Virus record (IMG/VR): IMGVR_UViG_3300044712_001188
Coordinates: 1 to 36,147 of that record
Direction: 5' to 3' (one strand)
From: a virus
DNA length: 36,147 nt
Both the position numbers and the translations under genes were made by a program. Below the pieces are notes generated by a model, which was given only the letters and a program-made list of their open reading frames with translations, had not been told where the DNA came from and did no database searches. Shown here in pieces: positions 5,757 to 13,433 of the stretch; position 1 is the first letter of the stretch; each line of letters opens with the position of its first letter.

Positions 5757-7163
5757 CTGGCATCGGTCGAGGTCCGCAACGCTGCAGCCTGCCGGATAGC
5801 GCAGCGGTCCCCTGCGGACTTTGCCATCATTGTGTCCGGGGGCCGGTGGATAGAGCCCCCGCACCTCACCCTGATCAACAACCTCCTCCTCCGGATTGCT
5901 CGGGGGAGTCTCTCCCGGCTGCTGGTCTCCCTCCCCCCGCGGCACGGGAAAAGCGAGATGATCAGCAAGTATTTCCCGGCGTGGTATCTCGGCACGTTCC
6001 CCGACCGGCGCGTGATCCTCACCTCCTACGAGGCGGACTTTGCGGCACAGTGGGGAAGGAGGGCCCGTGACCTGCTCGAAGAATACGGCAAGGTATTCCC
6101 CGATCCAATCACGGTCAGCAGCGACAGCAGCGCCGCCAACCGATGGGATATCACCGGCCGGGCGGGCGGTATGACAACGGCGGGCGTTGGCGGCCCCATC
6201 ACCGGGAAAGGCGGACACCTGATCGTGATCGACGACCCGGTCAAGAACGCCGAGCAGGCAAGCAGCCCCACGTACCGGGAAAAGGCATGGGAGTGGTATC
6301 AGTCCACGCTCTATACCCGGCTCGAGCCGGGCGGGGCCTTGATCCTGATGATGACCCGTTGGAACCAGGGCGATCTTGCGGGAAAGATCATAGAGGAGAT
6401 GAACAACGGCGGGGAACGATGGGAGACCGTCAACCTTCCCGCGATCGCGGAACCCGGTGATATGCTCCACCGTGCGCCCGGGACACCGCTCTGGCCGGAT
6501 AGGTTCAGTCTCGCGGACCTTGACCGTATCCGGCGGACCGTGGGCTCCTACCACTGGGCGGCCCTCTACCAGCAGCGGCCCACCCCTCAGGAAGGCGGGA
6601 TGTTTAAGCGGCAGTGGTTCGAGATCGTGGACGATTACCCGCGGCACTGCCGGGCGGTCCGCAGATGGGATCTCGCGGCATCTGTGCAGAAGGGAGACTG
6701 GACCAGCGGCCTTAAGCTCGGGATCCTGGACGGGGTCTGTTACGTGATCGACCTCCAGCACGTCCGCGAGAACCCTGCAGGAGTGGAGGCCTTGGTCCGC
6801 CAGACCGCTGCAGGGGACGGCATCGCAACAATGATCCGGATGGAGCAGGAACCGGGGAGTTCTGGCGTGAACACCATCGACAACTACGCCCGGAGGGTGC
6901 TTGTCGGGTACAACTTCAAAGGCGTCCCGTCAACGGGGCCGAAAGAAGTGCGGGCCCAGCCGGTCTCTGCAGCAGCGGAGGCCGGCAACGTCAAGCTCGT
7001 CCGCGGCCCGTGGAACGGCGTCTTCCTGGATGAAGTGAGCATGTTCCCGAACGGGGACCACGACGATATTGTCGATGTCCTGTCCGGGGCGTTCACGGAC
7101 CTGACGCTGCAGCAGAGCGGCCACATCTGGGCCCGCGGGAAGAAGATAGGAGCAACATCATGA
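5757..7163 (+). CDS. terL: Terminase large subunit (packaging ATPase/nuclease), near-cognate CTG start
   Basis: About 468 aa. The ATPase part has the Walker A-type motif PPRHGKS (residues 60-66, the phage form of the P-loop) and a Walker B (LIVIDDP, near 155-161). The RNase H-like nuclease part has RRWDLA (near 303) and HDDIVD (near 435), the usual acidic metal ligands. The protein pumps DNA into proheads and cuts concatemers. No ATG or GTG exists near the N-terminus. CTG at 5757 lies 8 nt after a perfect GGAGG, whereas the first GTG (5832) would delete conserved N-terminal sequence. The end overlaps the portal start (ATGA). Confidence 0.95.
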   Translation: MASVEVRNAAACRIAQRSPADFAIIVSGGRWIEPPHLTLINNLLLRIARGSLSRLLVSLPPRHGKSEMISKYFPAWYLGTFPDRRVILTSYEADFAAQWGRRARDLLEEYGKVFPDPITVSSDSSAANRWDITGRAGGMTTAGVGGPITGKGGHLIVIDDPVKNAEQASSPTYREKAWEWYQSTLYTRLEPGGALILMMTRWNQGDLAGKIIEEMNNGGERWETVNLPAIAEPGDMLHRAPGTPLWPDRFSLADLDRIRRTVGSYHWAALYQQRPTPQEGGMFKRQWFEIVDDYPRHCRAVRRWDLAASVQKGDWTSGLKLGILDGVCYVIDLQHVRENPAGVEALVRQTAAGDGIATMIRMEQEPGSSGVNTIDNYARRVLVGYNFKGVPSTGPKEVRAQPVSAAAEAGNVKLVRGPWNGVFLDEVSMFPNGDHDDIVDVLSGAFTDLTLQQSGHIWARGKKIGATS

Positions 7164-8578
7164 CACGAAAGCAAGGAATAACCCGGCGGGTCCTGAGCCT
7201 GCTGGAGGGCCCGGTGGATGCGGTGCAGACCTGGGCAAAGGCATGGAATATGAAAGGCGGGCTGGATCTCACCCAGGACCCGGGCAGGGACTTCCGGAAG
7301 ATGCGAAACCTGCGGAACATCTACCTGCAGGGCGGGTATGTTGCGGAAGGCGTGGACCTGTACCCGCTCTATGCCATCGGCAACGGGTATGAGCTGGAGA
7401 TCGACGAGGAGAAAGGCGACGGCGAGGAAGCCAAAAAGAAGGTCGAGGAGTTCCTGACCAGGATCAACTTCTATGATGTCATGTGGCAGCTCATGGTCGA
7501 TGCCGAGACCGTGAGGGACGGGGTGGCGGAAATCGTCTATGGAAAAGGCGAGCTCGGGTCGGTGCCCGTGAACGTGGTACCCCGCCCGGCGGAGTGCTTC
7601 GAGTTCGATACCAACCTGAAAGGGGTGATCGAGAAATATATCCAGAAATTCGACAACCGGGGCAACACCGTCAAAGACGTCCCCCTGGAACCGGGGCAGG
7701 TCCTGCACTACCAGTACATGAGCCGGACCGACTCTCCCTACGGGATCTCGATCGTGGAGCGGGTAGTCCACGATATCAAGCGGGACACGAAGGTCACGGA
7801 GGCCATCACCGCGGGCATCTGCCTGCACGGGACCCCGAAGTGGCATATCCAGGCGAACAGCACCAAGCCCGACGCCCCACAGATGACCAGTACAGAGAGG
7901 TCAACGCTCGAGACCGAGTTCGAAGACTTCAATGCAAAGGACCAGTTCCTTACAGAGGGCGATGTTAAGGTCGTGGCCCTGGACACCGCGGGCGTGCAGA
8001 ACGTGCAGATGTACTCCGATGTCACCCTGCAGCGGGTGGTCGCCGGCATGGGGATCCCGGGCGAGCTGCTCGGGCTTCGGCAAGGAACCACCGACGCAAC
8101 CGCTGTCACCCGCGTCGGGGCCTTCTTCAAGAAGATCAAGAGCTGCCAGCGGGATATCGAACAGATGTGGAACACCCAGGTTATCGACAAGATCACCGGA
8201 AAGCCCGGCCTCGTGAAACTGAAACTGCAGGACACCGACCCGCAGGACTTTGCGAAGATGGCGACCGCGATCGCCCAGCTCAGGGCCGGCACGGACCCCG
8301 ATGCGGTATGCCCGGCAGCCTGGGCCCGGGAACAGCTGGGTATCCCTGAGGACGAGCGGACGGACGAGGAGAAGCCCAAGAGGCAGGTGTTCCCCCCGGG
8401 TTTTGGCGGGGGATTCCCGTTCGGGCAGATTCCAGGTCAGACCCCCGGGCAGCCCCCGCAGGACCAGCAGCCGCCCGGGCAAAATCCCGAAGAGCAGGAA
8501 GACGATCCAGAGAAGGAACTCGCGGCAGCCGCCCACGAGCTCGCGCAGATCATGAGGAAGGCAAGCGGGGGGGCATAA
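7160..8578 (+). CDS. Portal protein
   Basis: This 472-aa protein follows the large terminase with an ATGA overlap, the standard place for the portal. It shows portal-type features: an early 'YVAEGVDLYPLYAIGNGYEL' segment, a wing with 'VPRPAECFEFDTN', the stretch 'PLEPGQVLHYQYMSRTDSPYGISIVERV', and a helical stem ending in 'GMGIPGELLGLRQGTTDATAVTRVGAFFKKI'. The C-terminal 70 residues are rich in Pro, Gln and acidic residues and likely disordered. The portal forms the twelve-subunit ring at the capsid vertex through which DNA enters and leaves. Confidence 0.92.
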   Translation: MTRKQGITRRVLSLLEGPVDAVQTWAKAWNMKGGLDLTQDPGRDFRKMRNLRNIYLQGGYVAEGVDLYPLYAIGNGYELEIDEEKGDGEEAKKKVEEFLTRINFYDVMWQLMVDAETVRDGVAEIVYGKGELGSVPVNVVPRPAECFEFDTNLKGVIEKYIQKFDNRGNTVKDVPLEPGQVLHYQYMSRTDSPYGISIVERVVHDIKRDTKVTEAITAGICLHGTPKWHIQANSTKPDAPQMTSTERSTLETEFEDFNAKDQFLTEGDVKVVALDTAGVQNVQMYSDVTLQRVVAGMGIPGELLGLRQGTTDATAVTRVGAFFKKIKSCQRDIEQMWNTQVIDKITGKPGLVKLKLQDTDPQDFAKMATAIAQLRAGTDPDAVCPAAWAREQLGIPEDERTDEEKPKRQVFPPGFGGGFPFGQIPGQTPGQPPQDQQPPGQNPEEQEDDPEKELAAAAHELAQIMRKASGGA

Positions 8579-8579
8579 C

Positions 8580-9428
8580 ACGGCCACCCTCCCGCACCTC
8601 ACCCGGGCGATTAACCGATTCACCCGGGCCGCCATCGGATACCAGAAACGGAGGGAGAAGGACGCCCTCGCCAGCGCCCACCTGCTCGAAGTCGAGAACT
8701 TCTTCGAGAAGCAGTACCAGTCGGTGATGTTCCGGTTCATGTTCATGCAGGAGTATTTCCCGCAGGTCCCCCCGGAGCCCGTCCGGCTGATGGAAGCCAA
8801 ACGCCCTGCTAGCATCGAGGCCCTGAAACGGTGGGCGGACATCTGGCAGAGTGTCGAGTTCGACACCACGCCGATCCTGCAGGGGGTTGTGAAGGGCATC
8901 GAGGCCGACGCCCTGCTGAAAGGCGCGGACCAGCTCAGGGCGCAGCTCGGGTTCGACGCAAAGACCACGTTCTCCCTGAGTAACCCCCGGGCGGTCGCCT
9001 TCTTCCGGCAGACCGGCGGCAGTATCGACTACATCAAGGGCATCCAGGGGACCACGGCCGAGAGCCTCAAGACCCTGATCACCACGGCCCTGGATGAAGG
9101 CTGGAGTTACAACGACACGGCAAAGGAGATCCGGAAGTTGTTCGACGGCCCCATCAGCACGGACCGCGCCAGGCTCATCGCCACGCACGAGGCAGCGCAG
9201 GCATACGAGGCCGGCAACCGGGCCTTTGCGGATTCCATCAGGGATGACGGAATCGAGATGGAAAAGATGTGGACCACCTCGCACGACGACCGTGTCAGCG
9301 ATGGCTGCGCGACGAACGAGAGCGACGGCTGGATCCCCATCGACCAGCCGCACAGCAGCGGCGACCAGGAGCCGCCCAGGTTCCCCGGGTGCCGGTGTTA
9401 CGAGCAGTACAGGCAGGCGAAAGCATGA
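8580..9428 (+). CDS. MuF-like minor head morphogenesis protein, near-cognate ACG start
   Basis: The C-terminal half carries the MuF signature: 'ARLIATHEAAQAYEAGNRAF', 'MWTTSHDDRVSDGCATNESDGW' and the terminal 'PPRFPGCRC'. Proteins of this family ride on the portal and help assemble or mature the head. The open frame begins just after the portal stop, but the first GTG/ATG codons are at 8721/8724, with no ribosome site and after 47 coding-like codons. ACG 8580 is 6-7 nt after a G-rich Shine-Dalgarno tract (GCGGGGGGG) and yields a plausible helical N-terminus (TATLPHLTRAINRFTRAA). I take it as the likely start, giving 282 aa. Confidence 0.85.
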   Translation, partial: TATLPHLTRAINRFTRAAIGYQKRREKDALASAHLLEVENFFEKQYQSVMFRFMFMQEYFPQVPPEPVRLMEAKRPASIEALKRWADIWQSVEFDTTPILQGVVKGIEADALLKGADQLRAQLGFDAKTTFSLSNPRAVAFFRQTGGSIDYIKGIQGTTAESLKTLITTALDEGWSYNDTAKEIRKLFDGPISTDRARLIATHEAAQAYEAGNRAFADSIRDDGIEMEKMWTTSHDDRVSDGCATNESDGWIPIDQPHSSGDQEPPRFPGCRCYEQYRQAKA

Positions 9429-9874
9429 ACGGGCGCGTTTTTAACGGCATCAACAACAATGACGTTAAATCCATCAGCCCGGACTCGTTCCGGTTCCACG
9501 GCCCGATGAAGGCCCTGTTCTATCGGCTGCTGAAACTCATCAATCCCCCGCCGAAGGAATGGCTGGATGATGTCAGCGGTAACATGGCCGTTCTTCGTGA
9601 AATCTATGACGAGTACCTGCAGCACGAGAAACAAGCATGGCGGCGCGATGTACTGACCCGTGCGATCCCGTTCTCGCTCTGCCTTGCGAACTACGACGAG
9701 AATTATGAGGAGGTCGTCCAGTGGTTCCTGTACCGCATTATCCAGGAACAGAACCTGCTCCATTTCACCTATGAGAACCGGACGCCCGCGTGCTGGTTTC
9801 AGGATGGCAGGGGCCGGATCGGTCTGTCGAAAGAAAACCGGAAGATAGCGGAGGAGATGAATTATGTCGAGTAA
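9425..9874 (+). CDS. Hypothetical protein in head module, 149 aa
   Basis: ATGA overlap with the MuF-like gene. The product is a globular, mostly helical protein with many aromatic residues (AWRRDVLTRAIPFSLCLANYDENYEEVVQWFLYRI) and a C-terminal 'PACWFQDGRGRIGLSKENRK'. No membrane helix. Not recognised; its place suggests a minor head, ejection or assembly role. Confidence 0.75.
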   Translation: MNGRVFNGINNNDVKSISPDSFRFHGPMKALFYRLLKLINPPPKEWLDDVSGNMAVLREIYDEYLQHEKQAWRRDVLTRAIPFSLCLANYDENYEEVVQWFLYRIIQEQNLLHFTYENRTPACWFQDGRGRIGLSKENRKIAEEMNYVE

Positions 9875-10124
9875 AAAGAAACCCGAACCGAAAGCACAGC
9901 AGGAACCGCCCGCAGAACAGGAGCAGCCGGAGGCCCCTATGGGGTATGCCGTGGCAGACTCAATTCCACTCCCTGATGGGAGGCATGAAGTCGCTATCGC
10001 TCCCATGGCGGCCACGGCCCCGAGTATCGAGGACCGTGTAGCTGCGCTCGAGATGGCAAACATCGAACTCGAGAAGCGCCTTAAAAAACACGAGGAATAC
10101 CATTTCGGGAGGCCGGCCACTTGA
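9864..10124 (+). CDS. Hypothetical protein with C-terminal coiled coil, 86 aa
   Basis: Starts 11 nt inside the previous gene, behind a GGAGG. The first 30 residues are Lys/Pro/Gln-rich and likely disordered (SSKKKPEPKAQQEPPAEQEQ). Residues about 53-78 form a heptad-like helix (EDRVAALEMANIELEKRLKK). Could act as a small trimeric or dimeric adaptor. It ends with the GGAGGCCGGCCAC segment that serves as the ribosome site of the next gene. Confidence 0.65.
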   Translation: MSSKKKPEPKAQQEPPAEQEQPEAPMGYAVADSIPLPDGRHEVAIAPMAATAPSIEDRVAALEMANIELEKRLKKHEEYHFGRPAT

Positions 10125-10294
10125 CCAGCGGGGTCCCCCTCGCTCTCATCGAACGGGCATATATCAACGTCACCCGGAACCGGCTCTCCCATGCGGAGAT
10201 CGCCGCCCACCTCTCTCTTCTTTACGGCATACCCAGGACCCGGAAGGGCGTCATCGACTACACCCACCGGGCCCGCGTGAAATCAGTTAGTTAG
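10121..10294 (+). CDS. Small HTH-like protein, TTG start, 57 aa
   Basis: TTG 10121 overlaps the previous stop (TTGA) behind GGAGG. The product has a helix-turn-helix-like pattern (LSHAEIAAHLSLLYGIPRTRKGVIDYTHRA) and is basic. A DNA-binding protein just ahead of the capsid promoter could act as a local late regulator; that role is inferred from position only. The TAG stop overlaps the start of the inverted repeat at 10294. Confidence 0.6.
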   Translation: MTSGVPLALIERAYINVTRNRLSHAEIAAHLSLLYGIPRTRKGVIDYTHRARVKSVS

Positions 10295-10333
10295 TATAAA
10301 CCAAACTATACCCTTTGCGTTTCATATATCTAC
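10294..10333 (+). promoter_or_regulatory. Promoter of the capsid gene block
   Basis: The AT-rich gap holds two TATA-like boxes, AGTATAAACC (10293-10302) and AACTATACCC (10304-10313), which also form an inverted repeat GTATA-N8-TATAC (10294-10311). The second box lies about 25 bp upstream of ATG 10334, which lacks a ribosome site, so the protease mRNA is probably leaderless, as is common in archaea. Confidence 0.55.
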
Positions 10334-11296
10334 ATGCCAGAAGTGGCAACCATTTCTCCGCCCGATGCATCGAACAACACCGGAGGGTCCGACCAGCAAC
10401 CCCCCGACGGCATTCCCCACATCCGGGCGTTGCAGGTCGCATTCAATTCCGCAAACCGATTTTACGAGCTCGAAAGCGGCGATCTCCTCATCAAGGACGT
10501 CCCGCTGCTCGCTGAGGGCGAGTGGACCGACTCAGCACAGAAGACCCCGCTCTACTATCCCGCGAAGACTCTCGAAGCATATGCCGGCAACTGGATCCGG
10601 CGGACCGGCTATAACCGCCATATGGGCGGTGTGCCCCGGGACGAGAGCAACCGGGTGAGCGAGGCCATCAACCCGCATTTTGGTCATTTCACAGACGAGG
10701 AGGGCAACACCCACGCCGCTGTTCTCTCTGATCTCCTCGTCTATGGCTCCACCCCGAGCGGCAGGGCGACGCAGGAGCTGATCAAGCGGAAGAACATCAG
10801 GTACGTCAGCGTCGAGCACGGGGGCGATGAAGCGGAGAATCCGCAGACCCGCCGTATGGAGGCCTCGAGCCTTGTCTTCGGGGGCTTTGCCTTCGTGAAC
10901 AAGGGAGCCTGCAAGGTTTGCAGGCTGAACGAGGCTCCCGCTGAAGAAACCACCCCGGCACCCGTAGCGGGGCCGGTGGAGCAGGAAACCATGGACACCA
11001 AGGAACTGGAAGCACAGATCGCGGCCCAGGAGCTCAAGATCAAGGAGCTCTCGGCAGCGGTCGAGAAGGCACAGAAGCCTGCAGCACCTGTGATCGAGAT
11101 CCCCAAGGAACTCGCCGCGGTCCCGGGCGCGATGAAAGAACTCTCCGATGCACTCGGCACTATCAACAAGCGCCTGGATGCGCTGGAGAAGGACGGCACC
11201 CCTGCCACTGGAGCAGGCGTAACAAAGGAACTCGAAGCCCTGCCGGAATTCTACGTTCCCGTAGACCGGATCAAGGGCACCGTAGGAGGTCAGTAA
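10334..11296 (+). CDS. Head maturation protease fused to scaffold domain
   Basis: 320 aa. The N-terminal two thirds are the globular protease-like part, with 'LLIKDVPLLAEGEW', 'FGHFTDEEGNTHAAVLSDLLVY', 'IRYVSVEHGGDE' and 'SLVFGGFAFVNKGACK'. This is the layout of phage prohead proteases that sit just before the decoration and capsid genes, and His/Ser residues in these motifs are candidate catalytic residues. The C-terminal third is a charged coiled coil (KELEAQIAAQELKIKELSAA), the usual scaffold. An internal ATG at 10991 with its own ribosome site could make the scaffold alone. The assignment is from position and motifs; the protease class is not settled. Confidence 0.8.
   Translation: MPEVATISPPDASNNTGGSDQQPPDGIPHIRALQVAFNSANRFYELESGDLLIKDVPLLAEGEWTDSAQKTPLYYPAKTLEAYAGNWIRRTGYNRHMGGVPRDESNRVSEAINPHFGHFTDEEGNTHAAVLSDLLVYGSTPSGRATQELIKRKNIRYVSVEHGGDEAENPQTRRMEASSLVFGGFAFVNKGACKVCRLNEAPAEETTPAPVAGPVEQETMDTKELEAQIAAQELKIKELSAAVEKAQKPAAPVIEIPKELAAVPGAMKELSDALGTINKRLDALEKDGTPATGAGVTKELEALPEFYVPVDRIKGTVGGQ
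10991..11296 (+). CDS. Possible nested scaffold protein from internal start, 101 aa
   Basis: An in-frame ATG at 10991 is preceded by GGTGGAGCAGG, with GGAG about 9 nt upstream, and falls precisely at the border between the protease-like part and the coiled-coil part. The resulting 101-aa product is the complete scaffold domain. Phage lambda uses the same device (Nu3 inside gene C). Inferred from sequence; expression is unproven. Confidence 0.5.
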   Translation: MDTKELEAQIAAQELKIKELSAAVEKAQKPAAPVIEIPKELAAVPGAMKELSDALGTINKRLDALEKDGTPATGAGVTKELEALPEFYVPVDRIKGTVGGQ

Positions 11297-11297
11297 T

Positions 11298-11786
11298 ATG
11301 ACAGCAACCACCCTCGTTGCATTCGACCCGACTGACGGGGAAGGGGTTCGTCTCGGACCCACCAGGACCTTCAAAGCAACGGCTGCGATCCTCCGTGGAT
11401 CACTCGTCGCCTTTGATGCCAGTGGAGAAGATGACTATGTCTCCCCGGCGGGCACAACGCTCGGCGCTTTCGTCGGTGTTGCCCTGAACTCTCAGGCAAC
11501 CGTCGGAGGGGAAGTAACCGTCGCAATGGACGGATCGATCCTCTACGTCATGATGGCAGCCGACGATTCCGCGATCGACGCGGGCCACTGGCTCATGGTC
11601 GGATCTGTCGCAGGCACGGCCATTGAGTACGATCCCGCTATTGGGGCGCACGCGGCCACCCAGGACACGCAGAGCACTGCCCCGATCGGCAAGGCAATGC
11701 GCAACTCAGTTGCCGGTGCGGCGACTGTCGGGTCAAAAGTACTGATGATGATCCAGACCAGCCCGCAGCAGACTGCGAGCTCCTAA
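11298..11786 (+). CDS. Capsid decoration/stabilisation protein
   Basis: A 162-aa, cysteine-free, mostly beta protein lying between the protease/scaffold and the major capsid protein, where head decoration proteins (lambda gpD-like or DUF2190-like) are normally found. Sequence such as 'TFKATAAILRGSLVAFDASGEDD' and 'GVALNSQATVGGEVTVAMDG' matches the small beta-barrel style of such proteins. It would bind the outer capsid at the trimer axes after expansion. Confidence 0.75.
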   Translation: MTATTLVAFDPTDGEGVRLGPTRTFKATAAILRGSLVAFDASGEDDYVSPAGTTLGAFVGVALNSQATVGGEVTVAMDGSILYVMMAADDSAIDAGHWLMVGSVAGTAIEYDPAIGAHAATQDTQSTAPIGKAMRNSVAGAATVGSKVLMMIQTSPQQTASS

Positions 11787-11800
11787 GGAGGCTGAAAGAA

Positions 11801-12847
11801 ATGACACAACTTCTCATCAGGGCACTTGAAGCGGGTTTCCTTTCGGACTCTGCAGAACAGAAGAGACTCCAGAACGACATCATCATCCGCGACCTCTCGG
11901 CGTTCGAGCGGGCAACCGGCTCCAGATACATGATTCAGGGCGCGGACGGCAAGGTCAAGCCTGCCCGTGAACTGCTCGTCAGTGAGGACATCGCAAGCAC
12001 CACCCTCATCCAGACCGAGATCAACCGGACGATTATGGACGGTGCGCAGCCCGCACGCTGTATGCGTGACGTGGTCCCGGTCTTCCCGATGAAGGGGAAC
12101 ACCCTCCAGCTCAATATCGGAAGCTCGGGCCGGTACGCCCCGTTTGTCGGGGAAGGTGCGGAGTTCACACTCCGGAACCAGACCTACACCGCCCGCACAT
12201 GGACGGCAAAGAAGATCGGCGAGATCCCGCTCTGTACCAAGGAAATGGTGGATGACGGTCTCTTCTCGGTCGTCGAAATGGAGGTTCGTGCTGCAGGGGA
12301 AGCCTGTGAGAACACCCTCAACCAGTGGATGCTCCAGGTGCTCCTCGACAACGCCGGCAACGAGTACGATATCAACGCAGCCGTCGCCGCTCTCGGTGGT
12401 GCGGCCGCAATCCGCGAGGCAAAGGCCCTCATCGCCGCAGACGGTTTCCACGCCGATACCACGGTCATCCACCCCCAGGTCGAGACGTATGTCTGCAAGG
12501 ACTACACCCCGATCGCCTACAACCCGGTCGCCCAGGAACAGATGCGGACCGGCCTGCTCCCGATGATTCTCGGGACCAAGCTGTCCGAGTGCGGTGTCGA
12601 GCTCACCACCACCACAAAACCCGTGAAATCCGCCTCCTATGTCTGGGGAGCGCCGACCGACGGATATATCGGCATGGTTCTCTTCGACAGCCGCAAATGC
12701 GGAGGCATCGGCATGCGCCAGGATATGTTCGTCGAGGACTACCGCGACCCGCTCCGGGACCTCATCGGCGGCAAAGTCTCCATGCGTGTGGCCTGCCAGT
12801 ACGGCCTCGCAGACTCGATCTCCCGTGTCGAATACGGCGGAGCCTAA
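11801..12847 (+). CDS. Major capsid protein, HK97 fold
   Basis: 348 aa, behind the strongest ribosome site of the window (AAGGAGG, 9 nt before ATG). Features match HK97-type capsid proteins: a helical N-arm, 'RDVVPVFPMKGNTLQLNI', a P-domain strand region 'GEGAEFTLRNQTYTARTWTAKKIGEIPLCTKEMVDD', then the A-domain 'AIREAKALIAADGFHADTTVIHPQVE', and a final 'GIGMRQDMFVEDYRDPLRDLIGGKVSMRVACQYGLAD'. The residue before this last stretch region and the Cys pairs give no clear sign of covalent crosslinking. Position after protease and decoration genes supports the call. Confidence 0.92.
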   Translation: MTQLLIRALEAGFLSDSAEQKRLQNDIIIRDLSAFERATGSRYMIQGADGKVKPARELLVSEDIASTTLIQTEINRTIMDGAQPARCMRDVVPVFPMKGNTLQLNIGSSGRYAPFVGEGAEFTLRNQTYTARTWTAKKIGEIPLCTKEMVDDGLFSVVEMEVRAAGEACENTLNQWMLQVLLDNAGNEYDINAAVAALGGAAAIREAKALIAADGFHADTTVIHPQVETYVCKDYTPIAYNPVAQEQMRTGLLPMILGTKLSECGVELTTTTKPVKSASYVWGAPTDGYIGMVLFDSRKCGGIGMRQDMFVEDYRDPLRDLIGGKVSMRVACQYGLADSISRVEYGGA

Positions 12848-12851
12848 ACCA

Positions 12852-12868
12852 GAGGGAGGATATCCCTC
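12852..12868 (+). promoter_or_regulatory. Perfect hairpin enclosing the ribosome site after the capsid gene
   Basis: GAGGGA (12852-12857) and TCCCTC (12863-12868) are perfect complements around the 5-nt loop GGATA. The only Shine-Dalgarno sequence of the next gene (GGGAGG) lies in the left arm and loop, and the ATG at 12869 touches the right arm. Folding would hide the site and lower expression of the connector genes relative to the capsid gene. Confidence 0.6.
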
Positions 12869-13063
12869 ATGGTTTTGACTTCTGAAAACAGCGGCAAGTA
12901 CCTGACCCGGGACTACTGGCGGCGGAAGGAAGCGGGCGAGAAGGACTCGTCCAACCTCACCGCCGCCGATAAAGATTTCCTGGAGATCCAGGATGGCGAG
13001 GGGCAGGCAAAGCACGACCTGGAGCAGCTGAGGAGGAAAGCGGATGGCATTTGCGACGTATGA
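12869..13063 (+). CDS. Small protein after capsid gene, 64 aa
   Basis: Starts at the ATG touching the hairpin. The product is a charged, hydrophilic peptide (YLTRDYWRRKEAGEKDSSNL...DLEQLRRKADG). It overlaps the next gene by 20 nt. Similar short charged proteins often follow capsid genes in siphoviruses, but I recognise no family. Confidence 0.65.
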   Translation: MVLTSENSGKYLTRDYWRRKEAGEKDSSNLTAADKDFLEIQDGEGQAKHDLEQLRRKADGICDV

Positions 13064-13433
13064 CGAGGTGCAGCTCGAAGCAGGGACAGCCTGCGGAACG
13101 CTCACCACGGCCAACATCACCAGCCTGATCGTCCGCGTCGATGCCGAGATCACAGACACCCTTGCGGTGAGAGGCATCACGGCCCCCGCTGCCGACACCC
13201 GGCTCAAGACCGCCTCGATCGCGCTCACCATCGCCAAGATCAAGCGCCGGCAGGCCCACGAGCTCAGCCGGCCGAACTCCATCTCTCTTGGCGGGGATAT
13301 CTCCTTCAGCACCTCACCGGAGGCCGAGATTAAGGCCCTGGAGGATGCGGCAGCGAAGGCAATCGAGCAGTATGTCGCGTACGTGAACGGCAGCGGCGTC
13401 CGGGCAACCCGTATCCGATCGGGGTGCCACTGA
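13044..13433 (+). CDS. Head-tail connector (adaptor) protein, gp6-like
   Basis: 129 aa. The N-terminus 'MAFATYDEVQLEAG', then 'ITSLIVRVDAEITDTLAVRGI' and 'RLKTASIALTIAKIKRRQAHE', has the all-helical pattern of adaptor proteins that bind under the portal (the HK97 gp6/SPP1 gp15 type). GGAGG precedes the ATG at 13044. Its position, first in the connector gene series, supports the call. Confidence 0.75.
   Translation: MAFATYDEVQLEAGTACGTLTTANITSLIVRVDAEITDTLAVRGITAPAADTRLKTASIALTIAKIKRRQAHELSRPNSISLGGDISFSTSPEAEIKALEDAAAKAIEQYVAYVNGSGVRATRIRSGCH

Noticed and set aside
5148-6761. Minus-strand open frame of 537 codons opposite the terminase genes
   Set aside because: Antisense shadow of the terminase; stop codons are rare here only because of high GC third positions. 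The plus strand carries all terminase motifs.
8724-9428. Start of the MuF-like gene at ATG 8724
   Set aside because: No ribosome site, and about 48 upstream codons in frame look like genuine protein with a well-spaced G-rich site before ACG 8580. Kept only as a fallback.
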